From the NCBI RefSeq assembly GCF_002102345.1, contig NZ_LQPP01000041.1:62001-126000 (forward strand): DNA of 64,000 nt, written 5' to 3'. A program made the translations under genes and the position numbers. Below the pieces are notes generated by a model. That model was not told the origin of the DNA and searched no databases. It saw only the letters and a list, made by a program, of their open reading frames with translations. Positions 8,705-16,765 of the stretch are shown here, piece after piece (the first letter of the stretch is position 1; every line of letters starts with the position of its first letter). The stretch comes from Mycolicibacterium peregrinum. Lineage in GTDB: Bacteria > Actinomycetota > Actinomycetes > Mycobacteriales > Mycobacteriaceae.

Positions 8705-9796
8705 ATGAGTGAGCCGACAGTCCGCGAGGCAGTGCGCACCCTGCATCCCGGTTACTTCGCGCTCGTCATGGGCACCGGAATCATGTCCATTGCAATGACA
8801 TACCACCGTGCGCATGCGATTTCGGTGGTGCTGTTGTGGATCGCGGGCATCGCCTACGTGGTTCTGGTGACGCTGACGGTCATCCGTATCGTCACTTCCC
8901 GCCGTGAGTTCATGGCCGACCTCACCGATCCGAGCCGGGGTTTCGCCACGTTCACGTTCGTGGCCGCGACCTGCGTGGTCGGTACACGACTGGCCGCCGA
9001 CGGCCATTACGGCTTGGCGTTCACACTCTTGGCGATCGGCTGGGTCGCCTGGATGGTGCTGGGCTATGTGGTGCCGTGGACGGCGGTTCTCGGTCAAGCC
9101 GTCCGGCCGGTGCTGCAGAGTGCCAACGGCACCTGGTTCATCTGGGTGGTGGCCAGCCAGTCCATTGCGGTGCTTGCCGCGGCGTTACAGCCCGAAATAG
9201 CCTTGGGCCGTTCGGAATTGGCGTTGCTGGCGGTGTTCTCTTGGTCTGTCGGGATATTTCTCTACGGTGCGGCGGGCATCTTCGTGGCCGTTCGGATGCT
9301 GGTGTACCCGCTGTTGCCGACCGATCTCACGCCGCCGTACTGGGTGGCGATGGGGGCCACCGCCATCACCGTGGTGGCCGGGGCCCGGATCGTGGAGATG
9401 GCGGATGCGCCCATGGTCGCGGCCACGCGCGGCCTGATCGCGGGAACATCGGTCTTCTTCTGGGCCTTCGGTACCTGGCTCATCCCGCCGCTGATCGCGG
9501 CCGGGATCTGGCGCCACTGGGTCCATCGCATTCCGTTGCGCTACGACGCCACTCTGTGGAGCGTGGTCTTCCCGCTCGGCATGTACGGCGTCGGTGGCCA
9601 CTACCTTGGTCAGGCTGATCAGTTACCGATCGTTGAGCGCATCGGATACATCGAGAGCTGGATCGCGCTGGCTGTGTGGGCGCTGGTGTTCGTGGCGATG
9701 CTCCGCCACATCGTCCTCACGCTCTGGCTAGATCGCGATGCCAGCTCTGGCGTGGACGCCGTATCCGGCGCACCCTTGGAGGTGGAGGGTGATTGA
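8705..9796 (+). CDS. TDT-family transporter (TehA/Ssu1/SLAC1-like)
   Basis: A 363-residue integral membrane protein with about ten hydrophobic segments, starting MSEPTVREAVRTLHPGYFALVMG. The opening segment after the N-terminal helix (GYFALVMGTGIMSIA) is typical of the tellurite-resistance/dicarboxylate transporter family, which includes malate transporters, the yeast sulfite exporter Ssu1 and the SLAC1/TehA anion channels. It is divergent from the sulfatase operon, so an anion such as sulfate or sulfite is a tempting substrate, but that is inference. It reads into the DUF1876 gene with only one base between them. Confidence 0.85.
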   Translation: MSEPTVREAVRTLHPGYFALVMGTGIMSIAMTYHRAHAISVVLLWIAGIAYVVLVTLTVIRIVTSRREFMADLTDPSRGFATFTFVAATCVVGTRLAADGHYGLAFTLLAIGWVAWMVLGYVVPWTAVLGQAVRPVLQSANGTWFIWVVASQSIAVLAAALQPEIALGRSELALLAVFSWSVGIFLYGAAGIFVAVRMLVYPLLPTDLTPPYWVAMGATAITVVAGARIVEMADAPMVAATRGLIAGTSVFFWAFGTWLIPPLIAAGIWRHWVHRIPLRYDATLWSVVFPLGMYGVGGHYLGQADQLPIVERIGYIESWIALAVWALVFVAMLRHIVLTLWLDRDASSGVDAVSGAPLEVEGD

Positions 9797-9797
9797 C

Positions 9798-10073
9798 ATG
9801 TACGACAAGGATCTGACCAACAAATGGCTCGTCGAGATCGAGTTCTCCGAGGACGAGGTCCACACCCACGCGTCGGCCCGGGCGCAGGTGCGCGACGACA
9901 CCATGTCCACGACCGGGGACGCCTACCGCAACCCGAAAGACCCCGGCGCACCGATGATCGGTGAGGAGATCGCTGCGGCCCGCGCCCTCATCGCCTTGGG
10001 TAGCGATCTCCTGCATGCCGCATCGGCACGCATCGAGCAGTCCACGCACCACCCGGTGCATCTGTACCGCTGA
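9798..10073 (+). CDS. DUF1876-family small protein
   Basis: A 91-residue soluble protein. The sequence KWLVEIEFSEDEVHTHASA and the C-terminal AARALIALGSDLLHAAS match the actinobacterial DUF1876 pattern (dsRBD-like fold, function unknown). The ATG at 9798 follows the transporter stop codon by one base, so the two are probably co-transcribed. An in-frame upstream start at 9738 lies inside the transporter gene and is not used here. Confidence 0.85.
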   Translation: MYDKDLTNKWLVEIEFSEDEVHTHASARAQVRDDTMSTTGDAYRNPKDPGAPMIGEEIAAARALIALGSDLLHAASARIEQSTHHPVHLYR

Positions 10074-10119
10074 AACGGGGCTGCCAGGGTGTCCGCCCGG
10101 GTGCGGCACACTCTTCGGC

Positions 10120-10803
10120 ATGTCCGAGCACTCTTTGCGCGGGGTCATGTCGGTGACCGTGCCGATCGGCCTGGCGTTCATTCCGCTGGGCATGGCTCTG
10201 GGACTGCTGGTGGTCCACGCGGGCCTGGATTGGTGGTGGGCGCCGGCCTTCGCCGCGGTGATCTACGCCGGCTCCCTGGAATTCCTGATGGTGGGACTGG
10301 CGGCAACGGCCGCACCTCTGGGCACGGTCGCATTGACCACGTTCATCGTGAACAGTCGGCACGCGTTCTACGCGCTGTCGTTCCCGCTGGACCGCGTCAA
10401 GAGTCCGGTGGGCAAGCTCTACAGCACCTACGCGCTGTCGGACGAGGCGTACGCGGTGGCGGTGAGCCCGGCTGCCGAGCACTGGACGAGTCGGCCGATT
10501 CTGATGATGCAGGCGGCGTTGCAGGCGCTCTGGGTCACCGGAGCCGCGCTGGGCGGACTGATCGGTTCGGCACTGCCGGTCGAACGATTGCAGGGGCTGG
10601 ATTTCGCGCTGACGGCGCTGTTCGTCGTGCTGGCCATCGACGCGTACCGGCAGCGGCCCGATCGGCTGACCGCACTGACGGCAGTGGCCTGCGCAGTGGT
10701 CGCCTGGCTGCTGGTGCCCGGCCAACTGCTGGTCTGCGCGTTCGCCGGGTTCACGGTGGTGCTGCTGGCCCGACTCGGCGTCGAACGGCGCCGCCATGCC
10801 TGA
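10120..10803 (+). CDS. azlC: AzlC-family branched-chain amino acid exporter, large subunit
   Basis: A 227-residue membrane protein with about six hydrophobic segments. The motif AAVIYAGSLEFLMVGLAA followed by FIVNSRHAFYALSF is characteristic of AzlC/YgaZ. With AzlD it forms a two-component exporter of branched-chain amino acids or related compounds. The ATG at 10120 gives the normal family N-terminus. The gene overlaps azlD by 8 bases, indicating translational coupling. Confidence 0.92.
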   Translation: MSEHSLRGVMSVTVPIGLAFIPLGMALGLLVVHAGLDWWWAPAFAAVIYAGSLEFLMVGLAATAAPLGTVALTTFIVNSRHAFYALSFPLDRVKSPVGKLYSTYALSDEAYAVAVSPAAEHWTSRPILMMQAALQALWVTGAALGGLIGSALPVERLQGLDFALTALFVVLAIDAYRQRPDRLTALTAVACAVVAWLLVPGQLLVCAFAGFTVVLLARLGVERRRHA

Positions 10804-11125
10804 CGGCGCCGGTCACATCGCGCTGCTGGTGGCTGTCGCGGCCGGCATCACCTGGGCGTTGCGTGCCCTGCCGTTCGCGGTTCTCGCGCCGATGCGGCAC
10901 AGCACGGTGGTGCGCTACCTCAGTACGCACATGCCGCTCGGGGTGATGGCCATGCTGGCGATCTATACCTTGCGTGGCCACACCGACGGCAGCACCCGGC
11001 AATTGCTGTGGCTGGGCATCGCGGTGGCGTCGACCGCGGTCCTGCACTGGGTGCGCGGCAGCGCGCTGTTGTCGATCCTGGCCGGTACGACGATCTATGT
11101 CGTGTTGATGTCGTTGTGGGCGTGA
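10796..11125 (+). CDS. azlD: AzlD-family exporter subunit
   Basis: A 109-residue protein with four hydrophobic segments, the usual size and topology of AzlD/YgaH. It overlaps the end of azlC by 8 bases. The conserved region THMPLGVMAMLAIYTLR fits the family. It should work only as a partner of AzlC in the inner membrane. It converges on the steroid dehydrogenase gene, leaving 17 bases between stop codons. Confidence 0.88.
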   Translation: MPDGAGHIALLVAVAAGITWALRALPFAVLAPMRHSTVVRYLSTHMPLGVMAMLAIYTLRGHTDGSTRQLLWLGIAVASTAVLHWVRGSALLSILAGTTIYVVLMSLWA

Positions 11126-11142
11126 GGGATTCGCGAAGACGT

Positions 11143-12237
11143 TCAGCGAGCGACCGCGGGAGTCGGCTCCTTCTTCGCCGACTCCATCTGATGGAACATG
11201 TCGACGTAGTAGGGCATGCATTCGGCCATCGCCTGTTCGGTGGTGAACAACGGCTCGTAGCCCAGGTCTCGCTTGGCCTTGGCGATGGAGAAGTAGTTGT
11301 TGAGGTAAAGCCGTTCCACCGCAAGGGGTTCGATCAACGGCTCGGGCAGGGCGAACTTGAAGTGCAGCCACTGCCAGGCCATCATCACCTTGTGCACCAG
11401 GCGTCCTGACACGTAGAACGTCGGCAGCGGACGGCCGCATGCAGCGAGGACGGGACGGGCGAACTCGAACATGTTGATGGGCTCGCCGTCGTTGATGAAG
11501 TAGGCCTGACCGGGTGCGGTGCCGCCGGGGACCAGATGCTGGCCGGCCAGGATGAATCCGTGGATCAGGTTGTGCACGTAGGAGTTGTCCAGCTTGATGT
11601 TCTTGTTGCCGACCAGCACCTTGACGTGTCCGGCGAGCACGTTCTCGAACACCTTGCGGAACATGGTCTGATCGCCGCGGCCCCAGATGCCGCTGGGCCG
11701 GATGGCGCAGGTGAGCATGCCGTGCTCGCCGTTCTGTGCGAGCACGAACTTCTCTGCGACGACCTTGGTTTCGGTGTAGAGGTCGTTGAACCGGGCGGTG
11801 TACGGCATGGTCTCGTCGCCGTTGACGATGTCTTGTCCGCCCATGACCACGCTGTTGGAGGCGGTGTAGACGAAGCGCTTGACGCCCGCCTCCTGGGCGG
11901 CGTGTACGAGGTTCTTGGTGCCCTCGACGTTGACGGCGAAGCTGCGCTGCCGGTACTCCTCGGTGACCGAGGCGCCGCCCATCAGGTCGATGATGGCCGC
12001 GGTGTGGATGACGGTGTCGATGTCTTTGACGGCCGCGGCCACGGTCTGCTTGTCGCAGATGTCGCCCTCGATGACCTCAAGACCGGCGTGATCGGCCAGC
12101 GGCGACGGCGCGCGGTCGAAGGAGCGCACCACGTATCCGCGGTCGAGCAGCTCGGTCACCAGATTGGCGCCGACGAAGCCGGAGCCTCCGGTCACCAGGA
12201 CGCGGCCGAGTTCAGTGGTCAAAGATGCGTCACCCAT
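11143..12237 (-). CDS. 3beta-hydroxysteroid dehydrogenase / NAD-dependent epimerase family
   Basis: A 364-residue extended SDR corresponding to M. tuberculosis Rv1106c by content and gene order (upstream xseA-xseB). The NAD-binding motif is TGGSGFVG near residue 17, and the catalytic tetrad YxxxK is YTETK. The known family member oxidises the 3beta-hydroxyl of cholesterol, with isomerisation to the 4-en-3-one. The ATG at 12237 starts immediately before the Rossmann strand. A KstR-type operator lies 16 bases upstream (12253-12266), fitting sterol-responsive control. The stretch 12238-12300 to xseB contains no gene. Confidence 0.93.
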   Translation of the reverse strand: MGDASLTTELGRVLVTGGSGFVGANLVTELLDRGYVVRSFDRAPSPLADHAGLEVIEGDICDKQTVAAAVKDIDTVIHTAAIIDLMGGASVTEEYRQRSFAVNVEGTKNLVHAAQEAGVKRFVYTASNSVVMGGQDIVNGDETMPYTARFNDLYTETKVVAEKFVLAQNGEHGMLTCAIRPSGIWGRGDQTMFRKVFENVLAGHVKVLVGNKNIKLDNSYVHNLIHGFILAGQHLVPGGTAPGQAYFINDGEPINMFEFARPVLAACGRPLPTFYVSGRLVHKVMMAWQWLHFKFALPEPLIEPLAVERLYLNNYFSIAKAKRDLGYEPLFTTEQAMAECMPYYVDMFHQMESAKKEPTPAVAR

Positions 12238-12252
12238 GTCGGGCAGCTTAAC

Positions 12253-12266
12253 TGAAACAGGTTCCA
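12253..12266. promoter_or_regulatory. KstR-type operator upstream of 3beta-HSD
   Basis: The bases TGAAACAGGTTCCA satisfy all fixed positions of TnnAACnnGTTnnA. They sit inside a wider 20-base imperfect inverted repeat at 12250-12269 (8 of 10 pairs match). The site is 16 bases upstream of the 3beta-HSD start. The position and gene function agree with sterol repression by KstR, which remains to be shown. Confidence 0.7.
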
Positions 12267-12300
12267 GTTTCGAGCGCGATGGGCAAAAATGGTTGCTGGA

Positions 12301-12528
12301 TCAATCTTCTTCGGCCTCGCGCGCCGCCAGTGCCTGCTCGACGCGCTGGCGCGCTCCAGCTAAGTGCTCTTCGCACCGTTGTGCCAGCTTCTCACCTCGT
12401 TCCCAGAGGTTGAGCGAAGCATCAAGATCGAGCCCTCCCTGCTCCAACTGCTGCACGACGGCGATCAGCTCATCGCGGGCCTCTTCATAGCCCAACTCAC
12501 TAATAGGCTTAATACTCACGATGCTCAC
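12301..12528 (-). CDS. xseB: Exonuclease VII small subunit
   Basis: A 75-residue helical protein. The conserved core LGYEEARDELIAVVQQLEQGGLDLDASLNLWERG is split here only by description; the motif LEQGGLDLDASLNLWERGE is diagnostic of XseB. Several small subunits wrap one XseA to form exonuclease VII, which degrades single-stranded DNA. Two GTG starts are possible: 12528 and 12519. The AGAAGG ribosome-binding site ends one base before the first and ten before the second, so the shorter 72-residue form may be the true one. It follows xseA by 5 bases. Confidence 0.95.
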   Translation of the reverse strand: MSIVSIKPISELGYEEARDELIAVVQQLEQGGLDLDASLNLWERGEKLAQRCEEHLAGARQRVEQALAAREAEED

Positions 12529-12533
12529 ACCTT

Positions 12534-13790
12534 CTACTCACTGCCGTCGCTCACGGCTGCAGCCTCGTTGCCGTCGCTCACGGCGGTGATCACGCCGTCC
12601 GACACCCGGACCCGCAGGCGGGTGCCTTCCGGCGCATCGGCGACTGAACGTAGAACTGTCGGCCCACCCGACGGCGGAACTGTCTGCACCACCGCATACC
12701 CGCGGGCCAGGGTGGCCGCCGGGCCGAGCGCGGTCAGCCGCGCAGACAGGTGGCCGATGGTATCGGTCTCGACGGCGATCAGCCGCGTGATGTCACGTTG
12801 GGCGGTGGCCCTGGCCCGCGTGATCTCGTCGGCGCGTGCGGTGAGCGCCGCCAGGGGCTGCGCGAGGACCGGGCGGCTGCGCAGCTGCTGCAGGTGATGC
12901 TGTTCGCGGTGCACCCAGTTGCGGAGCGCGCGGGCGCTGCGCCGGTGCAGATCGGTGATCAGCGCCTGCTCGGCGGCGGCGTCGGGAACGATCCGCTTTG
13001 CCGCGTCGGTCGGGGTGGCGGCGCGCAGGTCGGCGACGAGATCGGACAGGGGAGCGTCGGGTTCGTGGCCGATCGCGCTGACCACCGGGGTGCGGCAGGC
13101 GACGATGGCGCGGCACAGCGTCTCGTCGGAGAACGGCAGCAGGTCCTCGACGCTGCCGCCGCCGCGCGCCAGCACGATGACGTCGACATCGGGATCGGCG
13201 TCCAGCGCCGCCAGCGCGTCCACGATCTGGGGAACGGCATTGGGTCCCTGGACGATCGTGTTGCGGATCGCGAAACGCACCGCTGGCCAGCGGGTGGTGG
13301 CGACCGTCGTCACGTCCCGTTCGGCGGCTGACGCGCGTCCGGTGATCAGACCGATGGTGTTGGGCAGGAACGGGATCGGTCGTTTCAGGCGGGGGTCGAA
13401 CAGTCCTTCGGCGTCCAGCAGTCGACGCAGCCGCTCGATCCGGGCCAGTAGCTCACCGATACCGACCGCGCGAATCTCGCTGACCCGCAACGAGAATGTG
13501 CCGCGACCGGTGTAGAAGTTGGGCTTGCCGCAGATGATCACCTGGGTGCCCTCGGACAGCTTGACCGGGGCATTGCGCACCAGATCGCGCGGGCAGGTCA
13601 GGGTCAGGGACATGTCGGCGGCCGGATCCCGCAGCACCATGAAGACGGTTTTGGAGTCCGGGCGGATCTTGAGCTCGGTCAGCTGCCCTTCGACCCACAC
13701 CATGCCGAGCCGGTCGATCCACTTGGCGACGCGGGTCGCCACGGCGCGGACCGGCCAGGGGTTTTCCGGTGACTGGCCCGGTTCGGTCAC
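12534..13790 (-). CDS. xseA: Exonuclease VII large subunit
   Basis: A 418-residue protein with an N-terminal OB-fold domain (WVEGQLTELKI near residue 33) and the ExoVII catalytic domain, including ARGGGSVEDLLPFSDE and VVSAIGHEPDAPLSDLVAD. It cleaves single-stranded DNA from both ends, in complex with XseB. It overlaps the upstream gene by 4 bases. The C-terminus carries a short duplicated tail (AVSDGNEAA then AVSDGSE) encoded by a 16-base direct repeat at 12542-12557 and 12569-12584; this tail lies beyond the conserved domain and may be lineage-specific. Confidence 0.96.
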   Translation of the reverse strand: MTEPGQSPENPWPVRAVATRVAKWIDRLGMVWVEGQLTELKIRPDSKTVFMVLRDPAADMSLTLTCPRDLVRNAPVKLSEGTQVIICGKPNFYTGRGTFSLRVSEIRAVGIGELLARIERLRRLLDAEGLFDPRLKRPIPFLPNTIGLITGRASAAERDVTTVATTRWPAVRFAIRNTIVQGPNAVPQIVDALAALDADPDVDVIVLARGGGSVEDLLPFSDETLCRAIVACRTPVVSAIGHEPDAPLSDLVADLRAATPTDAAKRIVPDAAAEQALITDLHRRSARALRNWVHREQHHLQQLRSRPVLAQPLAALTARADEITRARATAQRDITRLIAVETDTIGHLSARLTALGPAATLARGYAVVQTVPPSGGPTVLRSVADAPEGTRLRVRVSDGVITAVSDGNEAAAVSDGSE

Positions 13791-14371
13791 TTCGCGGTCG
13801 CGCGGGTGATCCTGTTGGCGAGCAACGTGACGAACGGTGCGCGGGCCCGGCCGGCCTCCTCATAGGCCAGCAGCGCTTCGAGATCGGTCACGCGCAACGA
13901 GGTCAACCGGGCGCGAAGCTGGGCCAGCGTCAGTGCGTCGTAACCGAGCTCGCCCGCGATGTCCGGCGCCGACCCTGCGCCGGCGGCGGCACGTGCGGAC
14001 TTGCCGTTCGTCCCAGCTGCGGACTCGGGCTCTCCGGTGCTGTACAGCGCGAACCGCCCCTCGGTACGCCGGTCGCCGTCGGTGGGCTCCGCGTCGTCGA
14101 CCGTCGCGCCGTCGGCGTCGGAGTCGAGATCCTCGTCGAAGGTGGCCCACTCGGGCTGCTCGTCCTTGGGCGGAAACAGCTGTTCGAGCGTTTCATCGCC
14201 CTTGACCACCAGCTCGGCAAGGTTCTGCTGGACGTGCATGACGATGTTGGCCGCCTGGCTGGCCACCGTCATGGGGTAGGTCAGGATGGTTTGGGGCAGC
14301 TTGCGAGTTTCCTCGATCGCGGTTGCAGCCGCGCCCACCAGCAGCCGGACCCCGTACGGTGCAGTTCCCAT
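13787..14371 (-). CDS. Rv1109c-like lipid-droplet/cytoplasmic protein
   Basis: A 194-residue protein of unknown function at the position of M. tuberculosis Rv1109c. It has an N-terminal segment with amphipathic helices (VRLLVGAAATAIEETRKLPQ), an acidic linker and a C-terminal helical motif ELGYDALTLAQLRARLTSLRV followed by LEALLAYEE, which resembles a small helical protein-interaction domain. The ATG at 14371 has a -10-like TACTCT (14378-14383, minus strand) 6 bases upstream, so the mRNA is probably leaderless. It is the first gene of the operon with xseA and xseB. Confidence 0.85.
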   Translation of the reverse strand: MGTAPYGVRLLVGAAATAIEETRKLPQTILTYPMTVASQAANIVMHVQQNLAELVVKGDETLEQLFPPKDEQPEWATFDEDLDSDADGATVDDAEPTDGDRRTEGRFALYSTGEPESAAGTNGKSARAAAGAGSAPDIAGELGYDALTLAQLRARLTSLRVTDLEALLAYEEAGRARAPFVTLLANRITRATAK

Positions 14372-14377
14372 GTGCAC

Positions 14378-14427
14378 AGAGTAGCCACAGCCACGGCTGG
14401 CTCCGTTGCATTGTCGCCCCGTACCCT
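14378..14427. promoter_or_regulatory. Divergent leaderless promoters for Rv1109c-like gene and ispH
   Basis: On the minus strand, TACTCT (complement of 14378-14383) ends 6 bases before the ATG at 14371. On the plus strand, TACCCT (14422-14427) ends 6 bases before the ispH ATG at 14434. Both fit the TAnnnT -10 spacing seen at mycobacterial leaderless transcripts. The spacing is seen; transcription starts are inferred. Confidence 0.5.
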
Positions 14428-14433
14428 GGAGAC

Positions 14434-15447
14434 ATGCCGCCGACAATCAATATGGGTATCCCGGGTGCCACGAGCTCGGTGAGGTCAGGCGGCGGTTCGC
14501 AAGCCTCTGGCAAGCGAGTCCTGCTGGCCGAACCGCGCGGATACTGCGCGGGTGTGGACCGCGCCGTCGAGACCGTCGAGCGCGCCCTGGAGAAGCACGG
14601 CGCACCGGTCTATGTGCGCCACGAGATCGTGCACAACGTGCACGTCGTCGAAACGCTGGCCAAGGCCGGCGCGGTGTTCGTCGACGAGACCGACGAGGTG
14701 CCCGAAGGGGCGATCGTGGTGTTCTCGGCGCACGGCGTCGCGCCGACCGTGCACGTCGAGGCCGCCGCCCGCAACCTCAGGACGATCGACGCGACCTGCC
14801 CGCTGGTCACCAAGGTGCACAACGAGGCCAAGCGGTTCGCCCGCGACGACTACGACATCCTGCTCGTCGGTCACACCGGCCATGAGGAGGTCGTCGGCAC
14901 CGCGGGTGAGGCACCCGACCACGTCCAGGTCGTCGACAATCCGGACGCGGTGGACCAGGTGACAGTCCGTGACCCGAACAAGGTCATCTGGCTGTCGCAG
15001 ACCACGCTGAGCGTCGACGAGACCATGGAGACGGTGCGCCGGCTCCGCGAGAAGTTCCCGACGCTGCAGGACCCGCCGAGCGACGACATCTGCTACGCGA
15101 CGCAGAACCGTCAGGTTGCCGTCAAGGCGATGGCGCCCGAATGTGAGCTCGTGATCGTGGTCGGCTCGCGCAACTCGTCGAACTCGGTGCGGCTGGTCGA
15201 GGTGGCCCTCGGCGCCGGATCCGACGCCGCCCACCTGGTCGACTACGCCGAAGACATCGACCCGACCTGGCTGGAAGGCGTCACCACGGTGGGCGTCACC
15301 TCCGGGGCCTCGGTTCCCGAGGTCCTCGTGCGCGGGGTGCTCGAGCGGCTGGCCGAATATGGGTACGGCACTGTGCAGCCCGTGACCACCGCCAACGAGA
15401 CGTTGGTGTTCGCGTTGCCGCGTGAGATCCGCCCGCCGCGCGCCTGA
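14434..15447 (+). CDS. ispH: 4-hydroxy-3-methylbut-2-enyl diphosphate reductase
   Basis: A 337-residue IspH/LytB, the last enzyme of the MEP isoprenoid pathway, which converts HMBPP to IPP and DMAPP with a [4Fe-4S] cluster. The three cluster cysteines are C38 (PRGYCAGV), C122 (DATCPLV) and C220 (DDICYATQNRQ). The substrate-binding segments SAHG and HTGHEE are also present. The ATG at 14434 is chosen; a second ATG at 14452 is possible. Gene order matches M. tuberculosis Rv1110 (lytB2). The 3' end carries a 13-base perfect tandem duplication that spans the stop codon. Confidence 0.97.
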   Translation: MPPTINMGIPGATSSVRSGGGSQASGKRVLLAEPRGYCAGVDRAVETVERALEKHGAPVYVRHEIVHNVHVVETLAKAGAVFVDETDEVPEGAIVVFSAHGVAPTVHVEAAARNLRTIDATCPLVTKVHNEAKRFARDDYDILLVGHTGHEEVVGTAGEAPDHVQVVDNPDAVDQVTVRDPNKVIWLSQTTLSVDETMETVRRLREKFPTLQDPPSDDICYATQNRQVAVKAMAPECELVIVVGSRNSSNSVRLVEVALGAGSDAAHLVDYAEDIDPTWLEGVTTVGVTSGASVPEVLVRGVLERLAEYGYGTVQPVTTANETLVFALPREIRPPRA

Positions 15448-15463
15448 CCCGCGCGCCTGACCC
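15438..15463. repeat. 13-base tandem duplication across the ispH stop codon
   Basis: The unit GCGCGCCTGACCC occurs twice in perfect tandem (15438-15450 and 15451-15463). The first copy contains the ispH stop TGA. The second copy leaves an out-of-use duplicate stop downstream. It looks like a slippage product. Confidence 0.8.
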
Positions 15464-15490
15464 CGGGCCACCCGGCTGGGCAGACCGCCT

Positions 15491-16681
15491 TCAGTCGTCG
15501 TACTCCCAGGAGTGACGTCCTCGGGTTGCTGACCCCTTTGTCGGGCGCGGTCGCGTCCGGTGCCCCACGCGGTGATCCTCGTCGTCGGCACCGCGGTACC
15601 GCACCCGCGACACCGGGTGGTGCGTCGAGCGCCCGGACCCGGTCGGCGGATCGAACGATTCCTCGAACGGCTGATAGTCGTCGAATCGGCGCCGCTGCCG
15701 CTGTGGGCGCTCACGCGGAGTCTCGAATGCGCCGGCCTCACGCCGCTCAGGTGGTGGTTGCTTGCGCGGCTCACGCGGCTGGCTGCGTACGCGCCGGCGC
15801 GGCTCGCCTGCCCCGGGCTCGGCCGCACGCGGGGGCCGTGGCCGCCGTGGCCGCTCGGGAATCGCGCCGTCGAGTTCGTTGCCGAGATCGCCGGTGGCCG
15901 CGCGGTCGGGACGGGGACGAGGCGGCGCGGTGCGTTTGGTCGGCCTGCGCTCGCCACGCGGGCGCCCGGCACCTGCTGCGGCCGCCGCTGCCGCTCCAGC
16001 GCCGGATTCGGCGCCGGCAGGACGTCGCCGTGGCGGTCGTTCGGACGGACGACGGCGTGGCGGGACGTCCGAGGCGGGGTCGTGCTCGGCGGTCCGGCCC
16101 CGGCGCGCGGACGTCGTGGCGGGTTTGCGGAGAACCAGCCCGGAAAGTTTCTCTGTGACAGATGACACAATTCCCGCGACCGGCGTTGCCGTGGCCGTTT
16201 TCGACTTCCCGGAGCCGGCCGCTTCGTCCGCGCCGGCGTCCTTGCGTGACGTCAGGCCGACGTACCACCGGCCGAGTCCGATCAACAGCACCGTGGCCGA
16301 GAGGAACAGCATCAGCGGGAAGCGTTCGATCAGGGGATATCCGCAATTGATGGCCAGGTCTTTGACGCCCTGCAGCTCGCCCCCGTGGAACAGGAAATAG
16401 GACCCGGGTACGGCGACGAACAGAATCAGTGGGGGCTGGATCACCGCGGTGAACAGCCCGGCCTGCTGAACGGCCAGAACGGACAAAATGCAGCCGAGGG
16501 AATAGCAGATCGCGAACACCGAACTGAGCTCCCGATCGCCTGAACCGGCATCGAAGGCAAAGCCGATCGCGGTAGCCGTGATCGCCAAAAGGACAGCTCC
16601 CCACCACGGCACACCGGCGAATCGCGGGTGTACAGAGCGATGGTCAGCCGGCACTGCCGACTGTGCGCGCTGTCCTGACAC
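15491..16681 (-). CDS. DUF6542-type membrane protein with basic Pro/Arg-rich tail
   Basis: A protein of about 396 residues at the position of Rv1111c. The first 150 residues contain about four hydrophobic segments (GAVLLAITATAIGFAF; FAICYSLGCILSVLAV; LILFVAVPGSYFLF; LMLFLSATVLLIGLG), matching the actinobacterial DUF6542 pattern. The remaining 240 residues are low-complexity and very rich in Arg, Pro and Glu, and probably disordered and cytoplasmic. The GTG at 16681 is the most likely start; a GTG further in, before CCGGCTGAC, is possible. The open frame continues to 17878 only because it is a shadow of ychF. Function unknown. Confidence 0.8.
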   Translation of the reverse strand: MSGQRAQSAVPADHRSVHPRFAGVPWWGAVLLAITATAIGFAFDAGSGDRELSSVFAICYSLGCILSVLAVQQAGLFTAVIQPPLILFVAVPGSYFLFHGGELQGVKDLAINCGYPLIERFPLMLFLSATVLLIGLGRWYVGLTSRKDAGADEAAGSGKSKTATATPVAGIVSSVTEKLSGLVLRKPATTSARRGRTAEHDPASDVPPRRRPSERPPRRRPAGAESGAGAAAAAAAGAGRPRGERRPTKRTAPPRPRPDRAATGDLGNELDGAIPERPRRPRPPRAAEPGAGEPRRRVRSQPREPRKQPPPERREAGAFETPRERPQRQRRRFDDYQPFEESFDPPTGSGRSTHHPVSRVRYRGADDEDHRVGHRTRPRPTKGSATRGRHSWEYDD

Positions 16682-16750
16682 ACGTTGACCGTACCGGCTC
16701 TGTCTGGCCGCGTGCTGCCAGCTCGCGCTGGCGTGCCGGTCACACGGGCC

Positions 16751-16756
16751 TAGACT
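16751..16756 (+). promoter_or_regulatory. -10 element for leaderless ychF
   Basis: TAGACT lies 9 bases upstream of the GTG start at 16766, and there is no purine-rich ribosome-binding site between them. This spacing is typical of a leaderless mycobacterial transcript that begins at or next to the start codon. Confidence 0.5.
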
Positions 16757-16765
16757 CTCTTCTCT

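Noticed and set aside
11465..11480. AAC-AT-GTT sequence resembling a KstR half-match inside 3beta-HSD
   Set aside because: The outer T/A positions do not match and it lies in coding sequence.
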